Notes under the pieces: generated by a model
What the model was told of the DNA's origin: nothing
Databases searched by the model: none
Seen by the model: the letters and a program-made list of their open reading frames with translations, nothing else
Shown: in pieces, positions 8,848 to 17,749 of the stretch
Position numbering within the stretch: the stretch's first letter is position 1
Layout of the letters: every line of letters begins with the position of its first letter
Made by a program: the position numbers and the translations under genes
Origin: an uncultured Pseudoflavonifractor sp.
Lineage (GTDB): Bacteria > Bacillota > Clostridia > Oscillospirales > Oscillospiraceae
NCBI RefSeq assembly: GCF_944387275.1
Contig: NZ_CALXEG010000022.1
Coordinates: 1-49,248 of the forward strand
DNA length: 49,248 bases
Direction: 5' to 3'

Positions 8848-8881
8848 GTCAGCCGTCCCGCCATGGTGCGGGGCGGCTGAC
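8848..8881 (-). terminator. Probable terminator after yabM
   Basis: GTCAGCCG pairs with CGGCTGAC and an inner imperfect GC stem; on the minus strand it is followed by the short pyrimidine run CTCTTTCCC. The T-tract is weak, so read-through to mazG is possible. Confidence 0.5.
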
Positions 8882-8905
8882 ACAGGGACGGCGCAGTGCG
8901 CCGGG

Positions 8906-10534
8906 TCATTTGATGCGCAGGATCTTGGCGATCTTGTCGCCCTTGGGCATGAGGGCCAGATCCTCCCGGGAGATGACCCGCAGGGCCAGCACCAGCACCA
9001 GGTACACCACCACGCCCACGCCGATGCCGCCCAGGGTGGCCAGGGCGTTGCCGAAGTGGAGGAAGTTGGTGAGCAGGCCGTAGGTGGCCCAGGCGGCGGC
9101 GGCCATGATGGCCGAGGGCACAAAGGGCTTGAGGAAGGCCCGCAGGAAGCTGGGGGGCGCGGGGATGGACCGGCGGATGATGAAGATCTCCAGGGCGCTG
9201 ATGACGATGAAGCAGCACAGGGTGCCCACCGGGGCGCCGTTGATGCGGATGTCCGGGTTGCCCACCAGGATGAAGTTGACCACAACCTTCACCACGCCGC
9301 CGATGATCACCGCCAGGATGGGCAGGTTGACCATGCCGTTGGCCTGGAGGATGGAGTTGCACAGCAGCTGGAGGGCCACGAAGATGGAGGCCAGGCCCAG
9401 CATGGACAGCAGGGGGCCGGCTACGGACACGTCGATGGAGGGGAACAGCAGGCCCATGATGGGGCCGCCCAGGGCGAACAGGCCCATACCCATGGGCAGG
9501 GCCAGCAGCAGGCCCACCCGCAGGGCGGACTCGCTGACCTTCTGGGCGCCCAGGTGGTCATGCCGGGCCAGGCTGGCTGACACGGCGGGGATGATGCAGG
9601 CGGTGAGGGGCACCATCATGGAGAAGGGCAGGTTGTAGATGGACATGGTCTTGGAGTAGATGCCGTAGAGGCCGCGGGCGGCGTCCAGGGCGGCGGCCTT
9701 GTCCAGGCCGTCCACGGTCTGGTACACGCTCTGGAGCTGGCTCATGACCAGCTTGGTGTCGATGAGGGTGACCAGGGAGGTGGCGGCGGAGCCCAGGGTG
9801 ATGGGGATGGCCAGCTTCAGCAGGGTGGCCAGGATGCGGCCGGAGCTGTCGGGCTTGTCGGTGGCGTGGAGGCGGCGGCGCCGGCTCCGGTCCCGGAAGA
9901 AGAGGAACAGGATATAGACCAGGGCCACCACGCTGCCGCAGGACACGCCGATGATGGCGCCCACGCTGCCAAATTCGGGCTTCAGGGCCACCTTGACCAG
10001 GAACAGGGCCAGGGCCAGGCCCACCACCAGCTTGAAGAAGGCCTCAATGACCTGGGAGATGCCGGTGGGCATCATGTTGAAGTGGCCCTGGAAGTAGCCG
10101 CGGAAGGCGGACATGACGCACACGCACAGCACCGACGGGGCCAGGGCCATGACGCAGTACACCGCCTTGGGGTTGCTGATGACCACCTGGGCCATAGGGG
10201 CGGCCAGCACGGTCATACAGAAGAAGCTGATGAGACCCAGGGTGAGGAAGGTGAAGAAGGCCACCCGGAAGGTGCGCTGGACCTGGTTGTGGCGGCCCAG
10301 GGCATTGGCCTCGGAGATGGTCTTGGACAGGGCCACGGGCAGGCCGGCGGTGGAGATGGTGAGGAAGAAGTTATAGATGTTGTAGGCGCTGTTGTAGTCG
10401 CCCATCACCTCATCGGAGAGGATGTTCCCCAGCGGGATGCGGTAGATGGCGCCGATGACCTTCACCAGAATGGCGCTGACGGCCAGAATGGCCGCGCCGC
10501 CGAAAAAGGTACTTTTCTTTTCTGCGTTTGACAA
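8906..10534 (-). CDS. yabM: YabM/SpoVB-like MATE/MurJ superfamily flippase
   Basis: Integral membrane protein of 542 aa with 12-14 hydrophobic segments, of the MOP flippase superfamily that moves lipid-linked sugar precursors across the membrane. N-terminal family segments include KVIGAIYRIPLGNIL, GDYNSAYNIYNFFLTIST and GLPVALSKTISEANALG. Its position next to mazG matches Bacillus yabM (a SpoVB paralogue). The start is TTG at 10534, preceded by AAAGGAATG; no ATG fits. Substrate (lipid II, spore or surface polysaccharide precursor) cannot be decided from sequence. Confidence 0.88.
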   Translation of the reverse strand: MSNAEKKSTFFGGAAILAVSAILVKVIGAIYRIPLGNILSDEVMGDYNSAYNIYNFFLTISTAGLPVALSKTISEANALGRHNQVQRTFRVAFFTFLTLGLISFFCMTVLAAPMAQVVISNPKAVYCVMALAPSVLCVCVMSAFRGYFQGHFNMMPTGISQVIEAFFKLVVGLALALFLVKVALKPEFGSVGAIIGVSCGSVVALVYILFLFFRDRSRRRRLHATDKPDSSGRILATLLKLAIPITLGSAATSLVTLIDTKLVMSQLQSVYQTVDGLDKAAALDAARGLYGIYSKTMSIYNLPFSMMVPLTACIIPAVSASLARHDHLGAQKVSESALRVGLLLALPMGMGLFALGGPIMGLLFPSIDVSVAGPLLSMLGLASIFVALQLLCNSILQANGMVNLPILAVIIGGVVKVVVNFILVGNPDIRINGAPVGTLCCFIVISALEIFIIRRSIPAPPSFLRAFLKPFVPSAIMAAAAWATYGLLTNFLHFGNALATLGGIGVGVVVYLVLVLALRVISREDLALMPKGDKIAKILRIK

Positions 10535-10589
10535 GGGCTACATTCCTTTCAGCGGACAGCCGCCGGGCGGCTGTGTTGGTTGCGGCGGC

Positions 10590-11891
10590 TCAGCCGAAGA
10601 GCAGGGGCAGGGCGTACTCCTCCACCTCGCGCTTGACCCGGTCGATGTCGATAGTGAGGAACACCCCATCCTTGTATATGACCTTGCCGCGGCACATATT
10701 CATGGCCACGTCGCAGCCGTGGGCGGCGTAGACCAGATTGGAGATCACGTCGTGCCGGGGCACCAGGTTGATGTGGTTGAAGTTCACCAGGATGAGGTCG
10801 GCGTCGCACCCCACGGCGATGCGGCCGGTGTTCCGGCCCAGGGCCTTGGCGCCGTTGACGGTGGCCATCCGCAGGGCGTCGGAGGGCAGCAGGGCCAGGG
10901 GGTCGTGCTCCACGCCGTTCTGGAGCATGGCGGCGATCTTCATGTCCTCAAACAGGTCGGTGGTGTTGTTGGAGGACACGCCGTCGGTGCCCATGGCCAC
11001 GTTGACCCCGGCCTTCCGCATGCCGATCACCGGAGCCACGCCGCTGCCCAGCTTCAGGTTGGAGCAGGGGTTGTGGATGGCGGACACGCCGTGCTCGGCC
11101 ATGATGGCCCAGTCGTCGGGCGTGGTCCACACGCAGTGGGCGGCGATGGCCCGCACATCCCACAGGCCGTGCTTCTCCATCACCTGTACCGGGGTCATGC
11201 CCCAGCGGCCCAGGCACTCCTCGTGCTCCGATTTGGTCTCGGAGATGTGGATGTGCATGCCCAGGCCCTTGTCCCTGGCGTACTGGGCCACGCTGTCCCA
11301 GATCTGAGGGGCGGCGCAGGAGGTGTACTCGCCGTGGATGCAGGCGTCGATGAGGATCTGGCCGTTGTTGTACCCGTGCCACTTGTCCACCAGCTCCCGG
11401 GTCTCCACGCAGGAGGTCCAGGTGGCGAAGTCGGCGGCGGCGTCAAAGGCGGTGACGCCCCGGGCGATATTGGCGTTGATGCCCGCGGCGGCCACCTCCT
11501 GGCAGATCTCGTCGCAGAACATGTACATGTCGGCCAGGCAGGTGGTGCCGGACATGATCATCTCCGCCAGGCCCAGGGCGGCGGCGGAGCGGATGGCCCG
11601 GCCGTCCCACTTGTCCTCCACCGGGAAGATGAACTTGGTCAGCCAGTCCTGGAGATTATTGCCGTCGCCGTACCCCCGCATGAGGGTCATGGGCACATGG
11701 GTGTGGGCGTTGACCAGGCCGGGCATGAGCACCTTGCCGGCGGCGTCGATGACCTCGTCAAAGGTCCCCTGGGGCCGCTGGGCGCCCACATAGGAGATCT
11801 TATCCCCTTCCACGGCCACAAAAGCGCCCTCCAGCACCGTGTTTTTCTCGTCCATCAGCACGGCGGTGGCGTTTTCAAACAGAACAGACAT
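10590..11891 (-). CDS. mtaD: Amidohydrolase: MTA/S-adenosylhomocysteine deaminase
   Basis: Amidohydrolase superfamily enzyme of 433 aa of the MtaD/SsnA-like group that deaminates 5'-methylthioadenosine, S-adenosylhomocysteine or related adenosines to inosyl products. Zinc ligands are visible as LVNAHTHVPM (HxH), a His in MHIHISET, AAHCVWT and the Asp in MGTDGVSSNN. The ATG follows AGGGGG. It lies directly downstream of purine nucleoside phosphorylase in the same orientation, so the two may form a salvage route. MtaD is favoured over guanine deaminase by the PMTLMRGYGDG and NPCSNLKLGSG segments. Confidence 0.88.
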   Translation of the reverse strand: MSVLFENATAVLMDEKNTVLEGAFVAVEGDKISYVGAQRPQGTFDEVIDAAGKVLMPGLVNAHTHVPMTLMRGYGDGNNLQDWLTKFIFPVEDKWDGRAIRSAAALGLAEMIMSGTTCLADMYMFCDEICQEVAAAGINANIARGVTAFDAAADFATWTSCVETRELVDKWHGYNNGQILIDACIHGEYTSCAAPQIWDSVAQYARDKGLGMHIHISETKSEHEECLGRWGMTPVQVMEKHGLWDVRAIAAHCVWTTPDDWAIMAEHGVSAIHNPCSNLKLGSGVAPVIGMRKAGVNVAMGTDGVSSNNTTDLFEDMKIAAMLQNGVEHDPLALLPSDALRMATVNGAKALGRNTGRIAVGCDADLILVNFNHINLVPRHDVISNLVYAAHGCDVAMNMCRGKVIYKDGVFLTIDIDRVKREVEEYALPLLFG

Positions 11892-11923
11892 GGGAAAACC
11901 CCCTTATCTCAGAATTCAGTCGG

Positions 11924-11965
11924 GAAAAAACCGCGGAGACGGACGCCGGAGTCCGGCGCCGTCTC
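11924..11965 (-). terminator. Terminator after purine nucleoside phosphorylase
   Basis: A 13-15-bp GC stem with one mismatch (11936-11965) is followed on the minus strand by CGCGGTTTTTT. Confidence 0.8.
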
Positions 11966-11981
11966 CCAGGGAGCGGTTATC

Positions 11982-12806
11982 TTACAGCTTCTTCAGACAG
12001 GCCAGCACCAGCCGGGAGAACTTGTCCTTGCAGGCCTCGGCGGCGTCCAGCACCTCCTGCTCGCTGAGGGGCTGGTCCAGGATGCCGGCGGCCATGTTGC
12101 TCAGCAGGGTGAAGCCCAGCACCTGCATGCCGCAGTGGCCGGCCACGATGACCTCGGGGGCGGTGGACATGCCCACCGCGTCGCCGCCCAGGATGCGGAC
12201 CGCCCGCACCTCGGCGGGGGTCTCGTACTGGGGGCCGTAGCAGTAGAAGTAGACGCCCTCACGCAGCTGGATGCCCAGCTCGCCGGCGGCCTCGCGGGCC
12301 AGGTCCTGGAGGGCGGGGGTGTAGAGCTTGGAGGCGTCGGGGAAGCGGACGCCGAACTCGGGCAGGTTCTCGCCCCGGAGGGGGGACTCGGAGAACATCT
12401 TGATGTGGTCGGTGATGAGCATCAGGTCGCCGGCCTTCCAGTCGGTGCGGACGCAGCCGGCGGCGTTGGTGACGATGAGGGTGTCGGCCCCCAGCAGGCG
12501 CAGCACCCGCACGGCGTAGGACACCTCCTCATAGGAGTAGCCCTCGTAGTGGTGCATGCGGCCCTGCATCACGGCCACGGGCTTGTCCTCCAGGTAGCCG
12601 AACACCAGCTGGCCCTTATGGCCGGGGGCGGTGGAGGCCTTGAAGTGGGGGATCTCCCTGTAGGGCACCACGATGGGGTCCTTCACCACGTCGCCCATGA
12701 AGCCCAGGCCGGAGCCCAGCACCATAGCAGCCTTGGGGGTAAAGTCGCCGATCTTGGAGCGGATGTATTCCGCACTCTCCTGGTACTGGGCAAAGGTATA
12801 GTTCAT
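11982..12806 (-). CDS. punA: Purine nucleoside phosphorylase (trimeric type)
   Basis: Enzyme of 274 aa that phosphorolyses inosine/guanosine-type nucleosides to free base and ribose-1-phosphate. Motifs of the trimeric PNP family: phosphate loop VLGSGLGFMGD, MQGRMHHYEGYS, VTNAAGCVRTDW, DHIKMF, YGPQYETPAEVRAV and DAVGMSTAPEVI. I start at the ATG at 12806, preceded by AGGAGG; the open frame upstream to 12962 has no family similarity and overlaps the neighbouring gene. Confidence 0.93.
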   Translation of the reverse strand: MNYTFAQYQESAEYIRSKIGDFTPKAAMVLGSGLGFMGDVVKDPIVVPYREIPHFKASTAPGHKGQLVFGYLEDKPVAVMQGRMHHYEGYSYEEVSYAVRVLRLLGADTLIVTNAAGCVRTDWKAGDLMLITDHIKMFSESPLRGENLPEFGVRFPDASKLYTPALQDLAREAAGELGIQLREGVYFYCYGPQYETPAEVRAVRILGGDAVGMSTAPEVIVAGHCGMQVLGFTLLSNMAAGILDQPLSEQEVLDAAEACKDKFSRLVLACLKKL

Positions 12807-12892
12807 ACGCTTGTCCTCCTTTGTAGTGGGTGGAGCCGGGCGGAGGGGCCGCCCGGCGTGAATGGAGTGGAAGGGGTCAAATCCGCCCGACG

Positions 12893-13285
12893 TCAGAAGG
12901 GCCGGCCACAGTTCTTGCAGAACTTGTCGTCCCGGCCGCAGGAGGCGCCGCAGTCGGGGCACTCCTTGGCGTGCTTCAGGGCGGCGATGCGGTCCTTCAG
13001 CTCGTCGATGGCGCGATTCTTCTCGTCGATCTGGCTCAGCATGCCGTCCAGTGCGGACTGGTCGGCGGTGCGGCCCAGATGGGTATCATAGACCGTCTGG
13101 CCTACTTCCCGCAGCAGGTTGTTGATGTCGGTCTTCAGGTCAAAGATCTTCATGTTCAGCTTGGCGATATCCACAGTCTGCCCGGCGCATTTGGCGGCAT
13201 AACGGGCAGTGGTGCCCGCCGCCTCACCTACGGACAGGGCGGTGCCTCTCACCCGATCCAGCAGCTCTCTCACACGTTCATCCAT
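12893..13285 (-). CDS. Coiled-coil protein with C-terminal zinc ribbon
   Basis: Protein of 130 aa. Residues 1-105 are helical and heptad-like (RELLDRVRGTALSVGEAAG, LKTDINNLLREVGQTVYD, IDEKNRAIDELKDRIAALK). The end carries a zinc ribbon with CPDCGASCGRDDKFCKNCG. This form is common in Clostridia and often annotated only as zinc-ribbon protein; function unknown. AAGGAGG precedes the ATG, and a good promoter lies at 13341-13369. A GC hairpin (12836-12858) separates it from punA. Confidence 0.78.
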   Translation of the reverse strand: MDERVRELLDRVRGTALSVGEAAGTTARYAAKCAGQTVDIAKLNMKIFDLKTDINNLLREVGQTVYDTHLGRTADQSALDGMLSQIDEKNRAIDELKDRIAALKHAKECPDCGASCGRDDKFCKNCGRPF

Positions 13286-13340
13286 ACCCAGGAACCTCCT
13301 TTTTCAGCGTTCAGGCCATAGTATGCGGCAAGTCAGAGGT

Positions 13341-13369
13341 ATTTTACACCAGAGACGGGAAAAAAGCAA
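13341..13369 (-). promoter_or_regulatory. Promoter of zinc-ribbon gene and possibly punA-mtaD
   Basis: On the minus strand TTGCTT (13364-13369), 17-bp spacer, TAAAAT (13341-13346). The same two hexamers at the same spacing precede the Crp/Fnr gene at 14190. Confidence 0.65.
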
Positions 13370-13435
13370 CGGACACACGGCTGTTCTCGGAGAAAAGCAG
13401 GGTAAAACTTCCTTCCAAATTGGGAAAAACGGCAG

Positions 13436-13475
13436 AAAAACGCCCGCTGTCCTCATTTGGCGGGACAGCGGGCGG
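13436..13475 (-). terminator. Terminator after first Crp/Fnr gene
   Basis: CGCCCGCTGTCC pairs with GGACAGCGGGCG (the right arm starting GGGACAGCG) and on the minus strand ends in TTTTTC. Confidence 0.85.
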
Positions 13476-13497
13476 AGGGGACGGCAGAGGAAGGCGG

Positions 13498-14190
13498 TCA
13501 GTCGGTCCTGCCCCAGTTTTCCGTCAGGCGGGCGTACTGGTCCGCGGTGATGTGGACCTTGCCCCGGACGATGGAGAGGTAGTTGCCGTCCTGGAGCTGC
13601 TGCAGGCAGCGGTCCACGGTTTTGGCGCTCATGATGAGCTCGCTGGACATGGTCTGCCGGGTCTTGGTGACCACGGTCTCCCGGACGGCGGTGGGCGGGG
13701 TCAGGGAGCAGTACCGCAGCAGGTAGATGGCCACCTTGTCCAGGCTGGAGCGGAAGGCGGACTTGCCCCGGTAGTAGGAGTTGTCATAGGTCTTGCGGTT
13801 GCACAGGGCGGACACCATCCGCAGGAAGGGCAGGTCGTTGTCCAGCCAGCGAGAGACCAGGGCGGCGTCGCAGCGGATCATGTCGCAGTCGGTGTTGGCC
13901 ATGACGTTGGAGGCGTAGACCGGCATGTCGGCCAGCAGCTCCAGGTCGGAGAGCATGCTGGGGGCGTCCAGGGTGATGAAGCTGGACTTCTTGCCGTCCT
14001 CCGTCTCGCTGAAGGTGAGCAGCTCGCCCATGAGCAGGAACCAGGCGTACTTCACCGGCTCCTCCTGCCGCACCACCACCTGTCCGGCGGGGACCCGGAC
14101 CAGAGTGCCGCTGTCCAGCAGAACAGGGGGGACCTTATTGAGAAATTCCGCGACTTTCTTGCTGCTCTCGCGATAGCTGGTGAGATCCAT
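13498..14190 (-). CDS. Crp/Fnr-family transcriptional regulator (paralogue 1)
   Basis: Regulator of 230 aa: N-terminal cyclic-nucleotide-binding-like beta-barrel (VRVPAGQVVVRQEEPVKYAWFL, LMGELLTF, LSDLELLADM) and C-terminal helix-turn-helix (MSSELIMSAKTVDRCLQQL, then YLSIVRGKVHI). The barrel lacks the four N-terminal Cys of Fnr and I see no typical cAMP phosphate cassette, so the effector is unknown. GGAGGCG precedes the ATG. It faces the nucleotidase gene and is a clear paralogue of the regulator at 16865-17554; both share FRSSLDK and YLSIVRGKV. Confidence 0.88.
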   Translation of the reverse strand: MDLTSYRESSKKVAEFLNKVPPVLLDSGTLVRVPAGQVVVRQEEPVKYAWFLLMGELLTFSETEDGKKSSFITLDAPSMLSDLELLADMPVYASNVMANTDCDMIRCDAALVSRWLDNDLPFLRMVSALCNRKTYDNSYYRGKSAFRSSLDKVAIYLLRYCSLTPPTAVRETVVTKTRQTMSSELIMSAKTVDRCLQQLQDGNYLSIVRGKVHITADQYARLTENWGRTD

Positions 14191-14234
14191 ATGTGACGCC
14201 TCCAGAAGAGTGAAGTCAGAGAGTTCTGTTTTTT

Positions 14235-14263
14235 ATTTTACATAATCGCGGTAAAAAAAGCAA
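14235..14263 (-). promoter_or_regulatory. Promoter of first Crp/Fnr gene
   Basis: Minus strand: TTGCTT (14258-14263), 17-bp spacer, TAAAAT (14235-14240). Just upstream the pentamer ATTGG appears twice eight bases apart (14270-14282), a possible protein site. Confidence 0.65.
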
Positions 14264-14343
14264 CATGGAATTGGACAATTGGCTAAAATGGGAAAATGGA
14301 GGAGAGAATAGGCCGCTTTTAGCAAAAAACGTGGAGAATAAGG

Positions 14344-14373
14344 AAAAGGGGACCCTGAAAGGTCCCCTTTTTC
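14344..14373 (-). terminator. Terminator after nucleotidase gene
   Basis: AAAAGGGGACC and GGTCCCCTTTT form an 11-bp stem with a 6-base loop. It has T-tracts in both directions. Confidence 0.85.
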
Positions 14374-14428
14374 CTGCGTGTGGCAGATGGTGCCGCAGAG
14401 GTCGCCCCGCCTGGGTGCGGGTGCGCGG

Positions 14429-16816
14429 TTACAGATAGGGCGCCACATCCGCCTCGGTGATGGAGCGGACGTTGGTTCGGCCGTTCTCCAGGGCGGGAAG
14501 GGTGAGGGTGCCGTTGTTGATGAGCTCCACTGCCTTCAGGTAGGCGGGAGAGGTCTCGTCAATGCCGGTGTAGAGATGCCAGTTGTCATAGTTGAAGGCG
14601 TCGCCGTCCACGGTGCCCTTCAGGGCCTCCTTGATGTAGCGGATGGCCAGGGCGCGGACCGTGCCGTCGTCCCCCCATTTCTCCGAGGAGCTGAACACGA
14701 TTTCCAGCTGGCGGCCCGCCAGACAGCCGCCCTCGCCCAGCCACTTGTTCATGCTGTACGAGTTGGTGCCCAGCAGGATCTCCATGTCGTCGGTGATGGG
14801 GGTGGTCTTGGGCATGCCCTTGTCGTCCAGCACAGGGGTGCCGTCCTCGTGGTAGTCGGTGATGAGGCAAAGGTCCTTCACCCGGCTGCCCGCCTCCTGG
14901 GTCAGGTCCAGGCAGTATGTGATGCCGCCGCCGATGTTGTTGGTGCTGTACTTGGACTGGCGGCGCTCCGGATTGTAGCTCACCGTCAGGTCGCCGGGCT
15001 TGATCTGATTGAAGTACTGGGCGCTGTACTCCAGCAGGGCCTTCAGGTCCCTACCGGTCACCTTGTAGACGGTGATCTCACCGCCGGAGTAGGAGTAGCT
15101 GGAGGAGATGCTCTTGATGCTCACGTCGCCCACAGGGAAGCCGGCGTTCTCATAGTCGGTGTTGAGGATGACCGCCTGGGCGCCGGAATAGTGCATGGCG
15201 GCGGAGAAGAGCAGGTTCCAGATGCCGGTGGCCTCGGTGTACCCGGCGGAGATGCCCTTGATCTTGTCGGTGCCGTTCAGGTCGCTGTTGATGAGGGTGC
15301 CGATGGGGGTGTTGACATAGCCGCTCAGCTCGGTCTTGTAGGGGGCCATCCGCTCCACCATGGCCTGGTCCTCCTCGTGGCCGGCGGGGATGGCGCAGGC
15401 CCGCTTGGATACCACCTTATAGCCGTCCCCGTCGGGGGCCAGGGTCAGATCCACGGCGGAGTAGACCTTGGCGTAGTTCTGGGGCTCGGTGATGAGCACG
15501 CCGTTGACCGTCCGGCTGGGCACCAGCTGGTGGGCGTGGCCCGCCACGATCACGTCCAGCTCGGGGAAGGCGTTGGCGATGTCGCTGACGCTGGAGCCCT
15601 CCACGTCGTTCTCCCGGTCCAGACCCATGTGGAACACGCCGATGATGGCGTCCACGTTCTGGGCCTTCAGCTCCTGGATGGCCAGCTTGGTCTCCCCGAT
15701 GGGGTTGTGGACGTCCACCTGGTCCAGGGTGCCCTTGCCCGCCTCAAACTCCTGGATGAGGGGGGTGGTCAGGCCGATGAAGCCCAGCCGGACCCCGTCC
15801 CGCTCCACCACGGTGGTGGCGGGCATATAGCGCTTGTCCGTGCCCTTCAGGTACACGTTGCCCGACAGGACCGCGCCGTCAAACTGGGCCGCCAGCTTGG
15901 CCCGGCGGGCAAGGTCGAAGTTGTACTCGTGGTTGCCCCAGGTCCACAGGTCGTAGTCCAGGGCATTCATGGCGGCGATCATGGGGTTGGAGTCGTGGTC
16001 GATGAAGTACTCCACGTAGTTGGCCTGCACCGCGTCGCCGCAGTCCACCAGCACCACATTTTTGTTCTTGGCCCGCTCCTGGCCGAACCGGGTGGCCAGG
16101 TAGGTCAGGCTGCCGGAGGTGTTTGCCTGATCCAGGGCGAAGTCCCAGGGGACGAACCAGCCGTGGAGATCGCTGGTGGCCAGCAGGCGGACCTGCTTGG
16201 CGTCGGGATAGAGGGGCTCCACCTGGGAGAGTTTGAACAGCATCTGGGCCAGCTCTGCCCGGACGGCGGTGCCGTTGGGGTCCAGCAGGCCGCCCGGCTT
16301 GCCGGACAGCACCCCGGTGGCCAGACACCACTTCATCCCCTCCGCCGCCCAGCTGCCCACGTCGGCGCAGTCAGGGGCGGCAGTCAGGTCGGGGCCGCCC
16401 TCGGGGGAGGTGAGCAGGGCCACCTGCTGGCCGTAACGGTAGAAGATGGCTGCCAGCTCGCCCCGGGTGATGAGCCGGTCGCCGTCAAAGAGCTTGCTGT
16501 CAGGCACGGCGGCCAGGCCGGTGTACTCCGCCCAGCCCGCCGCGTCGGCGTACCAGGTGCCCGCCGTGTCGGTAAAGCTGGCGGTCGGGGCCACCGGCGT
16601 GCCGGCCATACGGTAGAGGGTCTGGAACACCACCCCACGGGTCACCGGGCCGCTGGGCTGAAAATCTCCATCCACGGCGGTCATAATGCCTTCTTTCATC
16701 ACATAGGCCTGTGCTTCTGCGTACCAGGGGAGGGATTCTGTCTCCGCGGCCAGGGCGGATACAGTCAGGGACAGCAGCAGAGCGGCTGCTGTCAGGATGC
16801 TCATGGCGCGTTTCAC
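14429..16816 (-). CDS. Secreted 5'-nucleotidase/2',3'-cyclic phosphodiesterase with N-terminal SLH repeats
   Basis: Exported protein of 795 aa. Signal peptide at residues 1-23 (MKRAMSILTAAALLLSLTVS). Residues about 30-200 hold three S-layer-homology-like repeats (WYAEAQAYVMKEGIM, FTDTAGTWYADAAGWAEYTGL split by DGDRLITRGELAAIFYR, DVGSWAAEGMKWCLATGVL), expected to bind cell-wall polymer. A metallophosphatase domain starts at LLATSDLHGWF (about residue 208) with VDCGDAVQ, WGNHEYNFD, GVFHMGLD and VIVAGHAHQ; a 5'-nucleotidase C domain follows. The start is GTG at 16816, preceded by AAGGAGG. Likely role: surface-bound nucleotide breakdown for phosphate or nucleoside supply. Crp/Fnr genes lie on both sides, the upstream one 48 bp away. 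Confidence 0.9.
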   Translation of the reverse strand: MKRAMSILTAAALLLSLTVSALAAETESLPWYAEAQAYVMKEGIMTAVDGDFQPSGPVTRGVVFQTLYRMAGTPVAPTASFTDTAGTWYADAAGWAEYTGLAAVPDSKLFDGDRLITRGELAAIFYRYGQQVALLTSPEGGPDLTAAPDCADVGSWAAEGMKWCLATGVLSGKPGGLLDPNGTAVRAELAQMLFKLSQVEPLYPDAKQVRLLATSDLHGWFVPWDFALDQANTSGSLTYLATRFGQERAKNKNVVLVDCGDAVQANYVEYFIDHDSNPMIAAMNALDYDLWTWGNHEYNFDLARRAKLAAQFDGAVLSGNVYLKGTDKRYMPATTVVERDGVRLGFIGLTTPLIQEFEAGKGTLDQVDVHNPIGETKLAIQELKAQNVDAIIGVFHMGLDRENDVEGSSVSDIANAFPELDVIVAGHAHQLVPSRTVNGVLITEPQNYAKVYSAVDLTLAPDGDGYKVVSKRACAIPAGHEEDQAMVERMAPYKTELSGYVNTPIGTLINSDLNGTDKIKGISAGYTEATGIWNLLFSAAMHYSGAQAVILNTDYENAGFPVGDVSIKSISSSYSYSGGEITVYKVTGRDLKALLEYSAQYFNQIKPGDLTVSYNPERRQSKYSTNNIGGGITYCLDLTQEAGSRVKDLCLITDYHEDGTPVLDDKGMPKTTPITDDMEILLGTNSYSMNKWLGEGGCLAGRQLEIVFSSSEKWGDDGTVRALAIRYIKEALKGTVDGDAFNYDNWHLYTGIDETSPAYLKAVELINNGTLTLPALENGRTNVRSITEADVAPYL

Positions 16817-16864
16817 GTTTGTTTGCCTCCTTCTTTCACGGGCTGATAATGCCGCAAAACAGCC

Positions 16865-17554
16865 TCAGCAGGAGGGACCCCAGGTATCCAACAGCCGCTG
16901 ATGCTGTGACGCGCTGATTCGGACCTTGCCCCGCACGATGGACAGGTAGCCCTCGTCCCGCAGGCGCATCAGGCAGCGGTCCAGGGTCTTCTGGCTGATG
17001 ATGACCTCGCTGGCGATGCGGGAGCGGGTCTTGAGCACCACGGACTCCCGGTCTCCCGGCGGGGCGAGGACGCAGTGCTGGAGCAGGAAGAGTGCGGTCT
17101 TGTCCAGGCTGGAGCGGAAGGCGGCGTTGCCCCGGCTGTGGGACAGGGCGAAGTTCTTCCGGCTCACAACCTGGGCCACGGACCAGAGAAAGTCCACGTC
17201 GCTGCGGAGCAGCTGGGCAAACTCCTCGGCGGAGGACCGCAGGGCGATGCACCGGGCCGCGGCGGAGACGCTGGCGGCATAGGTGCCGATGCCGGCCAGG
17301 ATCTCCAGCTCGGAGATCAGGGTGGGGGCGTGCATGGTCATCCAGGCGGAGAATTTGCCCTCCATGGTCTCGTTGCAGACCAGAAGTTCGCCGGAGAGAA
17401 CGTAGTAGACGTATTCCACCGGCTCGTCCCGCACCACCACCTTCTGACCGGAGGTGAACTGTACCAGTGTGGAGATCTCCAGCAGGCGGGGCGGGAGCTG
17501 CCGGAGCTGGAGGGCCAGGGCGGGGTACCGCGCGCACAGGTTGTCCAGAGTCAT
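16865..17554 (-). CDS. Crp/Fnr-family transcriptional regulator (paralogue 2)
   Basis: Regulator of 229 aa with a beta-barrel sensor domain (LVQFTSGQKVVVRDEPVEYV, LSGELLVCNE, LISELEILAGIGTY) and helix-turn-helix (RIASEVIISQKTLDRCLMRL, YLSIVRGKVRI). It matches the regulator at 13498-14190 along its length, including the shared AFRSSLDK segment. GGAGGCTGC lies before the ATG. The short gap to the nucleotidase gene suggests co-transcription. Effector unknown: no Cys cluster as in Fnr. Confidence 0.88.
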   Translation of the reverse strand: MTLDNLCARYPALALQLRQLPPRLLEISTLVQFTSGQKVVVRDEPVEYVYYVLSGELLVCNETMEGKFSAWMTMHAPTLISELEILAGIGTYAASVSAAARCIALRSSAEEFAQLLRSDVDFLWSVAQVVSRKNFALSHSRGNAAFRSSLDKTALFLLQHCVLAPPGDRESVVLKTRSRIASEVIISQKTLDRCLMRLRDEGYLSIVRGKVRISASQHQRLLDTWGPSC

Positions 17555-17620
17555 AGAGCAGCCTCCTATGTATATAACTTACAATTTAAGGAACAAAAAA
17601 CAGGTTTTTTCTCTAAAATT

Positions 17621-17629
17621 ATTATATCA
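17621..17629 (-). promoter_or_regulatory. Extended -10 promoter of second Crp/Fnr gene
   Basis: Minus strand TGATATAAT has the TGn extension and a perfect TATAAT; no good -35 box is visible. Confidence 0.5.
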
Positions 17630-17703
17630 GCGGCAAGCGGAGAAAAAAACCCCAACTGGCTCAATTAATTCGAAGCAGAAGGATTTGAGGCCGGATTTCG
17701 AAT

Positions 17704-17740
17704 GAAAAAGCCGGGGCGCGTCAGACGACGCGCCCCGGCT
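17704..17740 (-). terminator. Terminator of the hydrogenase operon
   Basis: On the minus strand a near-perfect 14-bp GC-rich stem (AGCCGGGGCGCGTC and its complement) is followed by TTTTTC. Confidence 0.88.
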
Positions 17741-17749
17741 GAAAACGGA

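Noticed and set aside
10446..13091. 881-codon open frame on the + strand
   Set aside because: Antisense to mtaD, punA and the zinc-ribbon gene, all of which have clear family motifs.
14233..14448. 71-aa minus-strand frame between Crp/Fnr and nucleotidase genes
   Set aside because: Covers the terminator and the Crp/Fnr promoter; no ribosome binding site or recognisable family.
14378..16846. 822-codon open frame on the + strand
   Set aside because: Antisense shadow of the SLH nucleotidase gene.
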